Of a stretch of DNA of 64,000 nucleotides, positions 25,275 to 36,741 are shown in pieces. This DNA is from Sistotremastrum niveocremeum HHB9708 (taxonomy: Eukaryota; Basidiomycota; Agaricomycetes; Sistotremastrales; Sistotremastraceae). The DNA lies in contig KV419417.1 in assembly GCA_001630475.1 (NCBI GenBank), positions 198,174-262,173 of the forward strand, written 5' to 3'. The translations under genes were made by a program, and so were the position numbers. Below the pieces are notes generated by a model. It was not told the origin of the DNA and made no database searches. It saw only the letters and a list, made by a program, of their open reading frames with translations. How positions within the stretch are numbered: the stretch's first letter is position 1; each line of letters opens with the position of its first letter.

Positions 25275-26088
25275 AGTATTGTAGTCGCGTGTGTGTCAGA
25301 CTAGAATCGTGAAGAGACCAGTATCTCGTGTGTTGAAGAAGATTTTGGAGTCTGAACAATCTTCAGGCCTCGCTAGATTCCTTATATGCACCTCGATTGT
25401 ATTGTCGGACATCGACGGATGGCTGTCTCAGGTCTGTTGGTATTCTGCAGGAAAAGTTCGGGTGTGGCCAAAGCAAACACATGCATTCTGCAATACAGCA
25501 GGTATGAGTTCCATCTGCTACTGGCCCGAGATTTCGGTCGCGTACAGCACAGTGTTTGTAAATTTCCCACTAGTGCACCCTAGATAAGGGATGGTCATCG
25601 ATTATCTGAGTCAGCGCCTGAGAGCTTTTTGAGTCGCTGATCAAGCATCGATAAAAGTTGTGCCTGGAACTAAAACATATATGCAATCTTGGAGACTTCG
25701 TGGCGTGGGCGCGCTTCAAGTTTGGGCCGCCACTCGCAGGAAATCATGCCATATGCCAGATCTCTGAGCTCATTAGTCTCGACTCGCATTCAGATTGTCC
25801 ACAGTAGGTATAATATCAACAAATGACCGCAAACGACTCAGCTCAAGTTGAGTTCCGACTTTTCGGCAGGATCGGCATCTTGCCCGCTTCTTTGTGCCTG
25901 TGAACAGTGAGCCCTGCCACGCGGTCGGGGCGTCGATCCTGTGAACGAATCAAGAAAGGGCGAGTGATACCCTAAAAGAATCCACTGGAGGTCGAGGCAC
26001 TTTTGAAGTTCTTTGGACACCATTTAAATGCCTCACCATCGGATCAAATACGATACGAACGATTTTCTATTTACAAACTAGTATTGGG
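25275..26088. other. Intergenic, P450 B promoter / MFS 2 3' side
   Basis: No coding pattern is seen. A minus-strand TATATAAG-like match near 25380-25386 lies about 105 nt before the P450 B ATG. Confidence 0.35.
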
Positions 26089-28299
26089 TCATGGCAAATC
26101 ATGGATTTTCTCGGTGTGAGGTGCGATTGAAGCCGATTCTAAAGTTCCGGACCTCGCAACTTTATCCGAGTCTTCAATGCGAGATAGAAAGATGACCACG
26201 ATCGCAGCGGCAACTCCCCAAGGAATTAGCGATATGAATACCCAACGGAGACCCACTTGAAACGCAATTCGAACGTGACGTGCAACTTCCGGCGAAAGTT
26301 GGTCCACGAACTGGAGAGATGTTATCGATCCACTGGAAAGCGTGGAAAGACTCAAAGCATCTGCAGCTGATAGGGTTTGCGATGCTAGGATGTCTGCGAT
26401 GTATCTATTGACGCGACTGTTCATCAATGCGGCACAGTAGGCTAGACCAATTGCGCCGCCGAGACCACGGAACTGACAGGTAAAGAAAATAAATGTTGAA
26501 TATTTGACAAGGCTTCGCGAGACAAAAGACGTACAAAGAAATTCAATGCTTCGACAGTAGCTACTCTGTCTTCAGGCTGCTTGAACCTCGCGTGAATACT
26601 CAGAGGGAGAAATGTGAGCCCCACACTCGCTCCAGACAAAACCAAGAATCTAAATACAATCGCAGATCAGCCGCTGTTTTTGTGGATAAGCTAATGAGCC
26701 ACCCCATGACTTCTTTCTGCTCGTCGGAGTTGATGGCCTTCGACATGAGTCCAGCCGCGACAGGCAAGGCGAAACATCCAATAACCACGGGTATTTTTGG
26801 TTGCCGTAGAGTTTTCACCAACGGAATGCCAATGAAATTGCCGGTGGCCTAATACATTGAATATCCTATTCGGTCGGGAATTTGCTTTTGAAGGAGATCA
26901 CGCACTATTCCGGTTGAGAAGAGCATTAATCTTAGCGCTGCCTTGGTGGCAGATAGATTCGATACGATCTATAAAGTGGTGGGCGCTCAGAAATCACAAA
27001 ACGCATGAAGAAGTGCTGTCACTCACGGTGAAGAACAACGCTACAAAATAAAAATTGACGAACATCGCCATCCCAGATACAAAAGCCACGTATTGACAGA
27101 TGACGACGTCCATGTTCTTGAATACTGAAAATGGTAGAATAGGGGTTGCACAAAAGATATTCGACGCAAAGGCATCTGCCTGATTAGCACTAGAGTGACC
27201 CAAACGCCACTCCCAAATGAGGCAAGAGATGACCAGGAGAATGCCGAGCACAAAACAGATGATTACGCGGGGAGCACCCCATGCAAATGTGGGTCCCCAT
27301 GTCAGCGCCAGCATAAACAAGATGATGCCCGAGACAAACAGAAAAGCGCCGAAGAAATCAATAGCCAATAATCTGGGCCTCAGGTCAACATCTCTGCCCT
27401 GAGAACCTGGCGCTGACCGAGATTGCGGTCCGTTCAGCCGATCGCCAAGCAGAAAATAAACAGCGACCATTGAGATTACAGAGCAAGGAAGGCTGAACAG
27501 AGATTTTCAGTCTACCGACACAGATCTCTCGGAACGACTGACTTTAGAGCGAACACCCATCGGTATGAAACGGCAACCAAAGCACCACCAATGACTGGCC
27601 CAAAGCAGTAACCCATGATGTACATCGTCACCAACATACCACTTTGAAAGTTGTTTTCACTGAGGGAGCGTACGTCCGCCATTATGATTCGTGCAACCTG
27701 CCAATTATCAGAATGAGAACACGCGCAGATCAGATACATACAGCCAGGATTCCTCCCGCGCCGACACCTGCAATCCCTCGTCCAAGGAGCATCATTGTCA
27801 TACTGATCGCTCCGGTGCTTAGAGCACTCCCCAGAATAAAACAGAGCAGCGATAGTTGGATTGCAGCATGTCGTCCGAATATGTCGGCAACGGAAGCAAA
27901 AAGAGGAAGGAATACGGTTGCTGTCAGGAGATATGCGGTCCCTATCCAACTGTGGAGAGTTCAGATATCACTTTGGCGGACACGAAATGGTGAAGAATGA
28001 CCTCTGCAAATCAAGTCGATTGAAGCTTGACTGACGTATATCACTTAATAGTCCGATGACTACGAATAACGGATAAAACGTACCGCAATTTTCGCTTGGG
28101 CAGTCGCTACAACGGTATAATCAAGGGTCTCCAAGAATATCGGGAGCGCGAGAGATCCCATCAACCGAAATCTAAACGGCCACCCAGAGTATGGGGATGC
28201 CATGACTTGCGGTTCTGTTTCGGGTGAAGTCATAACTTGACTAGCACTTGGAGTGGATATCGCAGTTGAAATGGGCAGTAACATAGCAGTTGAGTTCAT
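26089..28299 (-). CDS. MFS transporter 2, DHA2-like 14-TM drug:H+ antiporter
   Basis: Paralogue of MFS 1 with the same 14-TM layout and exon pattern. The Ser/Thr-rich N-tail leads to TM1 with LETLDYTVVATAQAKIA, then the exon SSFNRLDLQ, SWIGTAYLLTATVFLPLF, SVADIFGRHAAIQL, motif-C-like GYCFGPVIGGALVA and SIDFFGAF-type TM9. The C-terminal exon has MMNSRVNRYIADIL and ends SLIPWGVAAAIVVIFLS and KIHDLP. A role in efflux of substrates or products of the neighbouring P450s is inferred from context only. The ATG at 28299 is used; a second Met five codons on is equally possible. Confidence 0.87.
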
Positions 28300-29159
28300 G
28301 GCGTGGTGAGCGACTCAGCATGACTCGGACTTGCCCTTGAGCGCGCGCATCATGTGATAGCAGTCAGGCCCAGTCAGGGCTCATGATCAAAAGACATGGA
28401 CCAGCTCCGGCTCGGAAGTCCCTGCAAGTTTTCCAGACTCGTAGGGCGGTCGAGATGCTGATATCTGAGCCTATATCTCAAAGCTACCGAGAGGTTCAGC
28501 CAGGTAACCATTGGATGATCTAATCCATTTTCTCGGCATCAGTAACAGCTAGTACCACTTTTGGTTGAGCTTCACTTATTATATTGCTCTTATAGCTCAA
28601 TGTCTGCAACCTGGTGTAATGAATAGCATTCAGGGTTGGACACCGAATGGGGTGTCCTAGGATCCTTCGGTAAAAGCGAGCGTGAATACCATGCTATAAG
28701 CAGGAAGATCATTACGTGCACGTGTAGATCAAAGCACGTTTGCCACCCAACAAGCCATTTCAAGGAGTTGAGTGCCAAAAGGTACTGAAAAGAAGCGGGA
28801 CCAGATCCTATGGGTTGCAGGGGTGACCAGGAGTTCGACAACCATTGTCGGTTTGTTTAGCGGCGGAGTTTAAAAGAACAAGCGCTTGGGCCAAAGCAAG
28901 GTCGTTTTGGGAGAGCTTTTTTGGACTTGCGATGTTACATCCAAAGACATGAGTGAACTTCGTAGACTTTCGCGACGCAATATAATGAATGTAGAGCACT
29001 CCCTGAGGTGTGATTTCGGAGATCAAAATGACTGACACGTCATTGCTGGCGAGGAAATCAAAATTTACTACATGTACTCGGTAATAGTCTGCATTGCCGA
29101 AGACTCATGAAGGCCATGCTTCGGTTTGAAGGCTCTCAGGCAATTGCTCTACACTGCTT
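28300..29159. other. Intergenic, MFS 2 promoter / P450 C 3' side
   Basis: About 860 bp. Minus-strand frames at 28841-28590 and 29038-28808 show no recognisable motif and I do not call them. Its size nearly equals the 22419-23250 spacer at the corresponding position of the first MFS-P450 module. Confidence 0.4.
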
Positions 29160-31208
29160 TTATGACCCGAGGTGGTCCGCTCCATCCTCCGCAATATCAC
29201 CCATATAAACGGTAGTATCAGCTGCGATTGATCGGACGAGTGCCTCGGCTTTCGGCCCTCTGACCGTGAGGTGGCATTTGAAAGGCTCGGGATGACTGCA
29301 CGATTTAGAGTCAGAACTTGAACGAGATGCCAAGGAACATTACGAACGTAATTACTCCCCGAGTATATTCGACTTTCAGAGTTTCGTTGTTATATGGTTG
29401 AATATTGAAGACAGAAAGGGTCATCGCGGCAGAGATCCAAGTAGACAATTCGGCCAGATTTCGACCCGGGCATATTCTGACGGATATGTTATTCCTATTC
29501 GTTCGTTGAATAAATTTCGCGGACTGACCTTCGCCCATAACCGAAACAGAACGAGAAAGGATCAAGAGGAATGTCATCTTCGGTCTTACAGTCCCCTCCT
29601 TGGGCTTTAGTCAGGAACCTTTCTGGCCTAAACGTGTATGGGTCTTGGTATAGCTTATCGGCCCGACTGATTCCCCTGGACCAAATGATGAGATTGGAAG
29701 TGACAATCAGTATGGAGACTGGTACCAGATATTCGATATCACTAGACTCCCAGCGGGAATTTGCCATCCACGATACTGATCATCTTCCCGAGTTACGTGC
29801 GGAATTCCGGCGGGGACAACAGGAGCCCAGCGCAACACCTCCTTGCAAAGTGCCTCGAGATAAGGCAGTTTTCCAGCTTGCCGATCATGGAAGGTGGGTA
29901 ATCGCTCATTACGTAAGACGGCATCTAGCTCTTTTTGAGCTCGAGCTTGGGCTTCGGGATACATAGCCATGGCCAAGAAGAACGAGTATGTCGATGACAC
30001 CGTCGTATCAGAGCCCCCAGCATATAGCGCAGCCGTAGATAACTTGATATCATCTTCGATGCTCCGAGTAGGTGCCGTGTTGAAATTGTCTAGTAAAGTC
30101 TTCGTAAGGGAAGGCTGAGCAACTCCTTTAGCCTAGGAATATGTTTAAGAATCGCTGGCAAGGAAACAGATATAAGATCGCGTACCATCTGTTCCACGGC
30201 CCAATCATGTGGTTTGTTAATCAGATCATCCAACATTTTCTTCCACTTGACCGCGGTTCGAGGAAATGAGAGGAACGGAAACCACGGCGGAATATGTTTC
30301 ACTGATAACGGGACCTAAGTTTGTAGTGCTTACTTTGCGGCCTATGGTCACTTACGGATAGGGACAAAGTCAACCAGCCATACGCCAGGTTCGGTCGATT
30401 TCGAGAAGGCATCCATGGCAACATCGGCAACGGCAACGAAGGGATCGTTCTGATCTTCAACGGGATAGCCGTCTACAAACATTTTTGTTAGGAAGGTGAA
30501 CAAATAGAAGACACAACGTACAGCCGATGCGTAAAATCAAGGCTCCCGCAGCCCACCGAATCCGTTCAGGAATATTGGCGCCTGTTGTATCCCGGTTTTG
30601 TATGTCGGAGTACAGTTTGCTGATAAACCGTTTCGTAACTTGCTCCTCGACGGACCAAAAATGAGATGAAGAGCGTGATCCCATCAAGTGACGGAAAGCT
30701 TTGCGGATGAAGCGAAAGCGAGAATTGCCTATGCAGGGCAGAAGCACCAGGGACTGATCAAAGCCACACCTATGAATAAACGAGGATTTTAGACATCATC
30801 CTCCGCGATGTGTTATCAGACTCACAATTCGCCGCCCATCGGCAAAGTTGGCCGTTCTGAGTAAATGGCGGATCTCTTCTCCAACAGATCAAATGCGGCT
30901 TTGTGGGAGTTGAGCACAATAATATGTCTGCCGAGGGCAGAGACATGGACGACGTCCCCTTGGAAAAAGGTAAGACCAAGAGATGCTGTCTTCATAAAGC
31001 ACATACCATAGGCCTTCCCCCACTCCAAGTAGGTGCGCCATTCATGAGACTTGGGGAGATGCAGGAGATTTCCAAGAATGAAATCAGGGACAGGACCTGG
31101 AGGGAGCGGTAGCGGATTTTCGCGACGAAAAAGCCGATAGAGTAGGAATATTCCAATTAGCCAGAGCGACCAGAGAGAAACAGCATCTAGCACATTCACA
31201 ATAAGCAT
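29160..31208 (-). CDS. Cytochrome P450, OrdA-like (P450 C)
   Basis: Complete OrdA-like P450. Anchor MLIVNVLDAVSLWSLWLIG, hinge PLPLPPGP, then GDVVHVSALGRHIIVL, YSERPTLPMGGEL, FRHLMGSRSSSHFWSVEEQ, YGYPVEDQNDPFVAVADVA and KHIPPWFPFLSF. The I-helix is YAGGSDTTVSSTYSFF, K-helix KEVLRWAPVVP, then FRPERFLTKAQGGDCKTEDD and haem FGYGRR-ICPGRNLAEL. The C-terminus (VRGPKAEALVRSIAADTTVYMGD...) differs from the DHDVTAWMHP ending of the downstream group and is shared with the decayed copy next door. The start at 31208 is preferred over an in-frame ATG at 31238 because it opens the anchor helix directly. Confidence 0.9.
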
Positions 31209-31260
31209 GATGGCTCCGCTGAGTGACGCACGAGTCACTCACGACGCTGGCTTTATGAGG

Positions 31261-31268
31261 CTTATATA
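31261..31268 (-). promoter_or_regulatory. TATA box of P450 C
   Basis: TATATAAG on the minus strand about 55 nt before the chosen ATG. The decayed copy has TATAAG at a comparable place (34276-34281), which supports a shared core promoter. Confidence 0.4.
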
Positions 31269-31659
31269 CCTGGGGCAATCAATGTTTGTACCAGTTATGG
31301 GTTAAGTCAGGATAAAATACGTACAGGGCTTCGCACTTTTTGAGAAACACCATGGGAGGATTCGCACGCGAGCTGTGCCTCGACGACGGAAGCTCATGGA
31401 TAACAGGATGCCAACGACTTCCTCGAATACAAGATCTCCATTAAATCACATTCTCTTTCGGATTCAATATATCCATAGAAGGGTGCTGATACCGTTGGTG
31501 GACCGAACGCACGAGTCCCTCGCGTCTGCTATGCCGGAAAAGGGCATCCGAAAGGCCAATTTGTTCCTTTCAGAGATCTTCACTCGGAGATTTTGCTCGT
31601 TTTAAGACTGCTGATGGAGTCGTCTCATCATTATTATAGATGACATGGAGGTAAGGAGC
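31269..31659. other. Intergenic upstream of P450 C
   Basis: Nothing coding is recognised; presumably the P450 C promoter. Confidence 0.35.
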
Positions 31660-32023
31660 TTACGATGCAACGATGCCGGCCAATCTAATTGCAGAAGTAA
31701 TACCAGCGCATGACTCTGGTTCCCAATGCAGCATCACTCCACACCATGGGGAGTGCCTGTATTCGAAAACGACGGCCATGGTGTCGTACCATGCGGTTGG
31801 ATCAAACGAGAGCCTGAGGCGGACGTTGCTGGAGGCGACGAAGGAGATTGGAGAAGGACTTACCAGACGCGGCTTCAGTCGAGTCGGCCGAAGTGTTCGG
31901 AGAAAGCCGAACATACTCTCCCTGGGCCTGAGGCAAAATTGAACTGGAAAAACCGAGTCTCTCTGCTCGAGTCTGGATGCGGATAGCCTCTCGAAAACAG
32001 TATTGGACGAGCAAAACACCCAC
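31660..32023 (-). pseudogene. Partial copy of the unrecognised gene at 34.3-35.6 kb
   Basis: A minus-strand coding remnant. It contains YVRLSPNTSADS, matching HVRLSPASSAD in the 34.3-35.6 kb gene. After a short GT-AG gap it has RLRLSFDPTAWYDTMAVVFEY, matching KLYVTDPTACLHMVRHV there. Nucleotides agree in the same order (for example the GTCGGCCGAAG...CGGAGAAAGCCGAAC block). The upstream part of that gene (VAIKVQDAAESPED and beyond) has no counterpart here because the decayed P450 begins at once, so this is a truncated duplicate. The original function is unknown. Confidence 0.5.
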
Positions 32024-32173
32024 TCTTGAAAAATGAAATCTATGTCGACATCAAAGCGACACACATCTCATTACTAAGTAAATCACAAGAGATTTGAGAT
32101 TTGACTTGCATGGACTCGTAGAGACTGTGCTTGTAATATAATATTTTAAGCCAGTGGCCTTTACTATTTGATT

Positions 32174-34237
32174 TTACGACCCAAGATGTCCCGTACCGTC
32201 CTCTGCGATATCTCCCATATAAACAATGGCATCAACCTCGATTGACCGAATGAGAGCTTCAGCCTTCAACCCTCTGACCGTAAGGGTATGGTGGGCCGAT
32301 TGGGGATTTATTATTAGGTCGCATTTTTGAGTTTTTTGGCTGTAGATACGAGGTCAATCTGGCAGAATGCAATTCTATCATGTATGCAAATAAAAAAATG
32401 CGAGCTTGTGAAAATGAATAGTTGCAGAAGCCAAAAATGTAATTGCGTGCATGTTTCAGCATTTATTTGCGTGTTTGATGAGCCACTGATGACACGATTT
32501 TCGACTTAGCATTCAGGCATTCATGCATTCACGCAGATCGCTACGCTTCGGCAACGCACCTTTCCCAATCGAGTCGATCCGAACTGCGGACTTTCAAGTC
32601 AATCCTTCGCCAGAACGCCGAAGTGTATTCAAACGAGCCTGCCGGACCTGTTGATGTCATCTCGGAGGCAAAAGCCTGTGTCCCGATCACCTTACCGCCA
32701 AGCCGTCCCGCAACTCTTGCAACTCCGCATTCAAGCGACTTTGCATTCTTGTTCACGGACATAATTGAGGCCCTCAAACAAATTTTCAAACACGCAAAAA
32801 CTCTCAAATCATCTTTTGTTTTTCCCCAACTACGCAAACTCGGTTTTCAACATTCTTAGTCGCTTGTATGCAAGTGAAAATGTAATTTGCATATTTATAA
32901 TAAATCCCCAATCGGCCCACCATATAAGGGAGCACTTGAAAGGCTCAGGATGACTGCGAGACTTGAACTTAGGACTTCAATGGAATGCTAAAAAAGAGTG
33001 TTACGAACGTGATTACTCCCCGTGAATATTCGACTTTCGGAATTTCGTCGTTATAAGGTCGAATGTCAAACACCGAAAGAGTCATCGCGGCAGCTATCCA
33101 AGTGGACAATTCGGCCAAGTTTCGGCCCGGGCATACTCTGACAGACACAACATGTTAAACTTGTTTAGTGAGTATAGTGACAAGCGTACCTTCGTCCATA
33201 ACCAAAGCAGAAAAAGAAGGGATCAAGAGGAATATCATCTTCAGTTTCGCAGTCACCGCCCTGAGCCTTAGTCAGGAACCTTTCCGGTCTGAACGTGTGA
33301 GGATCTTTGTAGAGTTTATCATCCCGACTGATCCCCCTGGGCATCGAGCAAGTAATGAGACTAGGGGTAAAATGCAGGGAAAGGAACAGTACCAGATATT
33401 CGGTATCACAAGACTTTCAGCAGGAATGCGCCATCCTCGATACTCATCTTCTTTTCGAGTTACGTGTGGAATGTCTGTAGGGACGACGGGCGCCCATCGC
33501 AACACCTCCTTTGTTAGTGCGTCGAGATATGGTAGGTTTCCCGCCTGCCGATCACGAAAAGAGGTAAATCGTTCATTACGTAAGAGGGCGTCTAGTTCTT
33601 TTTGAGCTCGAGATTGGGCTTCCGGGTGCAATACCATGGCTAAGAAGAAGGAGTAGATCGAAGACACTGTCGTATCGGAGCCTCCAGCATACAACGCGCC
33701 CGTGGATAATTTGATGTCATCTTCAAAACTCAAAGTGCCGGATTTGCTGTACATATTGACCAAAGTTTTTGTGAGAGAAGGCTGCGCGATTCCCTTTGCC
33801 TAAGGACACGTCTCAGATTGTATTGGGCGCAAAAAGATACAGGATGACGAACTATTTGTTCCATGACCCAATCATGTGGTTTGTTGTTAAGGTCATCTAC
33901 CATTTTCTTCCATTTTATCGCAAGGCGGCGGAACGACACGAAAGGGAACCAAGGTGGGATGTATTTGACTGATATTATGACTAGGTTATAAAGGACCTTT
34001 CAAGTATAAGAGAACACTCACGAATAGGCACGAAGTCAACCAGCCATACCCCAGATTCGCTCGATTTAGAGAAAGCATCCATAGCAACATCTGCCACGGC
34101 AATAAGGGGATCAGCCTTATCCTGCACGGGATAACCATCTACAAGCACCTTAATCAATGCAACGATCTAGTAGCAATATCGCAACGAGCCAAAGTGGCCA
34201 GAGTGGGATAGCATCCAGGACGCCCACGACACTCATG
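32174..34237 (-). pseudogene. Decayed OrdA-like P450 (P450 D), deleted and transposon-interrupted
   Basis: Tandem copy of P450 C. The anchor MSVVGVLDAIPLWPLWLVAI is present, but after about 25 codons the sequence runs directly into the intron before GYPVQDKADPLIAVADVAMD. The hinge, substrate-entry and helix B-C region are missing, about 630 bp by comparison with P450 C. Downstream blocks remain: WLVDFVPI, WKKMVDDLNNKPHDW, YAGGSDTTVSSIYSFF, KEVLRWAPVVP, FRPERFLTKAQGGDCETEDD and FGYGRR-VCPGRNLAEL. The last exon is split by a 638-bp inverted-repeat element, then resumes as VRGLKAEALIRSIEVDAIVYMGD. Read-through into the element stops after about 30 codons. It is almost certainly non-functional. 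Confidence 0.88.
32281..32930. mobile_element. Non-autonomous TIR DNA transposon (MITE-like), 638 bp, with target duplication
   Basis: The element spans 32287-32924. It is bounded by a perfect 28-bp terminal inverted repeat beginning TATGGTGGGCCGATTGGGG (left 32287-32314, right 32897-32924). Direct repeats TAAGGG flank it at 32281-32286 and 32925-32930. The intact paralogue P450 C has GACCG-TGAGGT-GGCATTTGAAAGGCTC at the same point, so the empty site and the 6-bp duplication are confirmed by comparison. The longest internal open frame is about 98 codons on the minus strand (32837-32541), with no transposase motif. I cannot assign a superfamily from a 6-bp duplication alone. Confidence 0.9.
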
Positions 34238-34334
34238 ATGGAGCGAGAGTGTCAAATACGAAGCTGATGTGCATTCTTATATGACTGCGACAGTCCAAGG
34301 CAGGCACAAACGGCTGCATCGGGATATATGACCT

Positions 34335-35556
34335 TCATATCCGCACACCGTTTGCCTCGGAGGAAGTCGTTGGGACGAGTGGCGTACCATTGACAGCTGG
34401 GCCTCGCCGAATAAACCCTTGACTATCAGGCGCTGTATTGATCGTGATAGGGGCAGGGCTTCCCTCGAGGTGGACCGTATTTAAGAAACAGCGCAGATCC
34501 CGGAGCATTGCACCACCACATGCTGCCAGCCAGTTATAGCAACCCAATGTCTGTGTTGTGTCACAACTCTTGAAGAAATTTCTCGTGTTCTTCCGGCCAA
34601 CGACTTCTTATCTTGCCGGATTTCTTGAAGTACTTCTAGCGTTTTCCTGACGACGAAGGAGAGCCGCCTGGAAAGCTCATTTGAAAGCTGAATCTTAGGA
34701 GCCTATGTCATGGCCAGATTGACTGTGACAGAGCGGACAACGGATGAGAGTGATGATCGAGGATGCCCTATGGTATCGGCTTGATTTTGGCTGTATAGGG
34801 CGATTGAGTAAAATCCGCATTAGCTGCATTAGAAATCTCCGTGACATGGCGTACCATGTGTAGGCATGCGGTTGGATCGGTTACATATAGCTTGAAGCTT
34901 GAATAGGAGCGAAGATAACTCAACTTGAAAGTGAAGGTTACAATAACTGGAAGTCGGCCGAAGAGGCCGGAGAAAGCCGAACGTGGTCTTCTGGAGACAT
35001 AATCTGGCAAATTGACTCCAAAAATGACAACGCCCTGTAGTCGACGCTGGCAGCTTCAAAAACTCCGACTTTGAATCTGAAAATTACATAGCACCTTGCC
35101 CGAAGTTAGCTTAACTCTCGGTTCAACCTCCAGCTCTCTGCCACCGAATGGTCGAAACCTGATGTGGGCCTCCAAAATACGAACGCGAAGATCTTCTGGG
35201 GACTCTGCCGCATCTTGAACTTTAATGGCGACCCCTCTGTGCTACTGCTGCTGTGAATAACTCTCCGACACGTCTAAGAAATCCAGCCGGTCTACCGCTA
35301 TTGCTCTCGATGTCAGTCAAACCACTTCCAGAAAAGCGTAATTCGGATGGAGGCATTGACAAATGCGCCATCTCAAAATGTCTGGTATGTTGTCTTATTC
35401 CTGTGCCTCTCAAACTCTGTCTTACCCAGTTCGAGTGTAGCGTCGACTTCGGATTCGTGGGAAACCCTGTGCCTGGGACGAATATCTTTCCAGTGCGTGC
35501 ACTCCGACTTCGCAAACTCAGCACACTCAGATAGGAAGTCGCCGAAATGGGATGCT
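34335..35556 (-). CDS. Unrecognised multi-exon protein gene (provisional)
   Basis: Several consecutive minus-strand stretches look strongly coding and are separated by splice-like sites. First comes FGDFLSECAEFAKSECTHWK with SEVDATLELGKTEFERHRN, then GVAIKVQDAAESPEDLRV with RFRPFGGRELEVEPRVKL. Next are GVFEAASVDYRALSFLES with HVRLSPASSAD, then SFKLYVTDPTACLHMVRHVTE. A helical segment ELSRRLSFVVRKTLEVLQEI follows, and finally DLRCFLNTVHLEGSPAPITI with IRRGPAVNGTPLVP ending in GVRI. I could not phase every junction or fix the start, so the model may contain breaks. A truncated relative lies at 31.7-32.0 kb. The family is unknown to me. Confidence 0.4.
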
Positions 35557-35775
35557 CTAAGTGTAGTTCACTGCCTCCACTACTCTTCAGCGACGAAAAA
35601 ATCGTGGGAAAGGCAGAATAAGCCTCGTTGCTTGGCTTCTGCCGGACCGCTCGTTTCTGGGTCGGGCAGTATTGGCGAGGCCAGCTAATGTTGTGCAAGC
35701 TGGCACCCATGCCTCGCTATTACTTGATCTTCGCTGCCCTCGCGCGCATTCCGCGTTTCAAAACCGTTTGACTCA

Positions 35776-36741
35776 ATGGACGACGATAAGAGCGCAGCCG
35801 CCCAGAGCTCTGTGTCGAAGAGTCCCAATCCCTCGCATCTCGAGATGATGAGCGAAAAGAGTCACTATGATGTGAGTCACTCCTTATAGGTATAGTTGCT
35901 CTCACGCCTGACTCATCGTCAAAGCTACCCACATATCCTCCAATAGAGATAGAAAACCCAAAAACGATACTGGCGACCCCATCCCTCGTTCCTGCTCCTT
36001 ACAGGGAGCACGAACAAGAACATGAATATGCACCCGCCGCTTTGCGTCCCCCACCTACGAACTTCCTCCGAATCGAAACTGGTACCAGGGACATATTCGG
36101 CTCATGGCGAATTGATACATCACTGGACATTCCAGAGTCCTTCATGTATCTGGACCCTGATCGTAGGACTGCACCACACGACCACCTTATATTGAGCACG
36201 CTAGACGCTACCAGCAGACGAAGACGGATAGGGGGATCGCCTCGCCCTTGTCATATCGATGCCAAGGTCGAACTCGTGCGATACACGTGGTCTCGAAGAG
36301 CCTATCTTGATGTTTGGTCTTCTGGCCGTATTAATTTCCGAGTGGCACGTAATTCAATTGTGATCATTCTGACAGATTCCTAATTCGGGTTCATAGACTC
36401 GACCAAATGGTCAACGGTTTTCGCTGTACACTTATTCTAAGGGTACGGAGACTCAAATGGTCTTTATTCCACGGACATTTTTCGGCCCAATTCGGGCGGA
36501 GCGAAAATACGAGGCTTCCTCGATTGCAGGCGATCGACTCGATATAAGGTTCTCGCCTAGCGTCACCGCCGAATTGTTGATCTTCTCAAACCAAGACATG
36601 TCTCGATCATATTTTCTTGGACCTTTCGCCGAAGCGCACTATGATAGACATTCATGGAGAGGAGATCAGCTTATTTTATTCACTGATGCTGGAACAATCG
36701 TTGTTCAGTATGATGATGAAGAGTGGTCGCCATTCTGGTAG
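35776..36741 (+). CDS. DUF7330-like protein
   Basis: Three exons. The first encodes a charged disordered start (MDDDKSAAAQSSVSKSPNP). The second has a Pro-rich stretch then NFLRIETGTRDIFGSWRIDTS, LDIPESFMYLD and a beta-rich segment. The third continues RPNGQRFSLYTYSKGTETQM, FIPRTFFGPIRAERK, a strand series and the end GTIVVQYDDEEWSPFW. The pattern NFL.I....I.GSW.ID.SL.IPES, later IPRTF.GPI and a closing QYDDE, is what I know as the DUF7330 beta-solenoid-like domain common in basidiomycetes; no biochemical role is known. It is divergent from the gene on its left. Recognition is from memory and moderately sure. Confidence 0.7.

Noticed and set aside
31900-31940. GTGTTCGGAGAAAGCCGAA as a P450 C-terminal remnant (it resembles VRSEKAE codons of P450 I)
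   Set aside because: The surrounding sequence aligns better with the unknown gene at 34.9 kb, and the frame does not continue as P450.
32541-32837. 98-codon frame inside the 638-bp element
   Set aside because: No transposase signature; could be captured sequence but nothing supports a gene.
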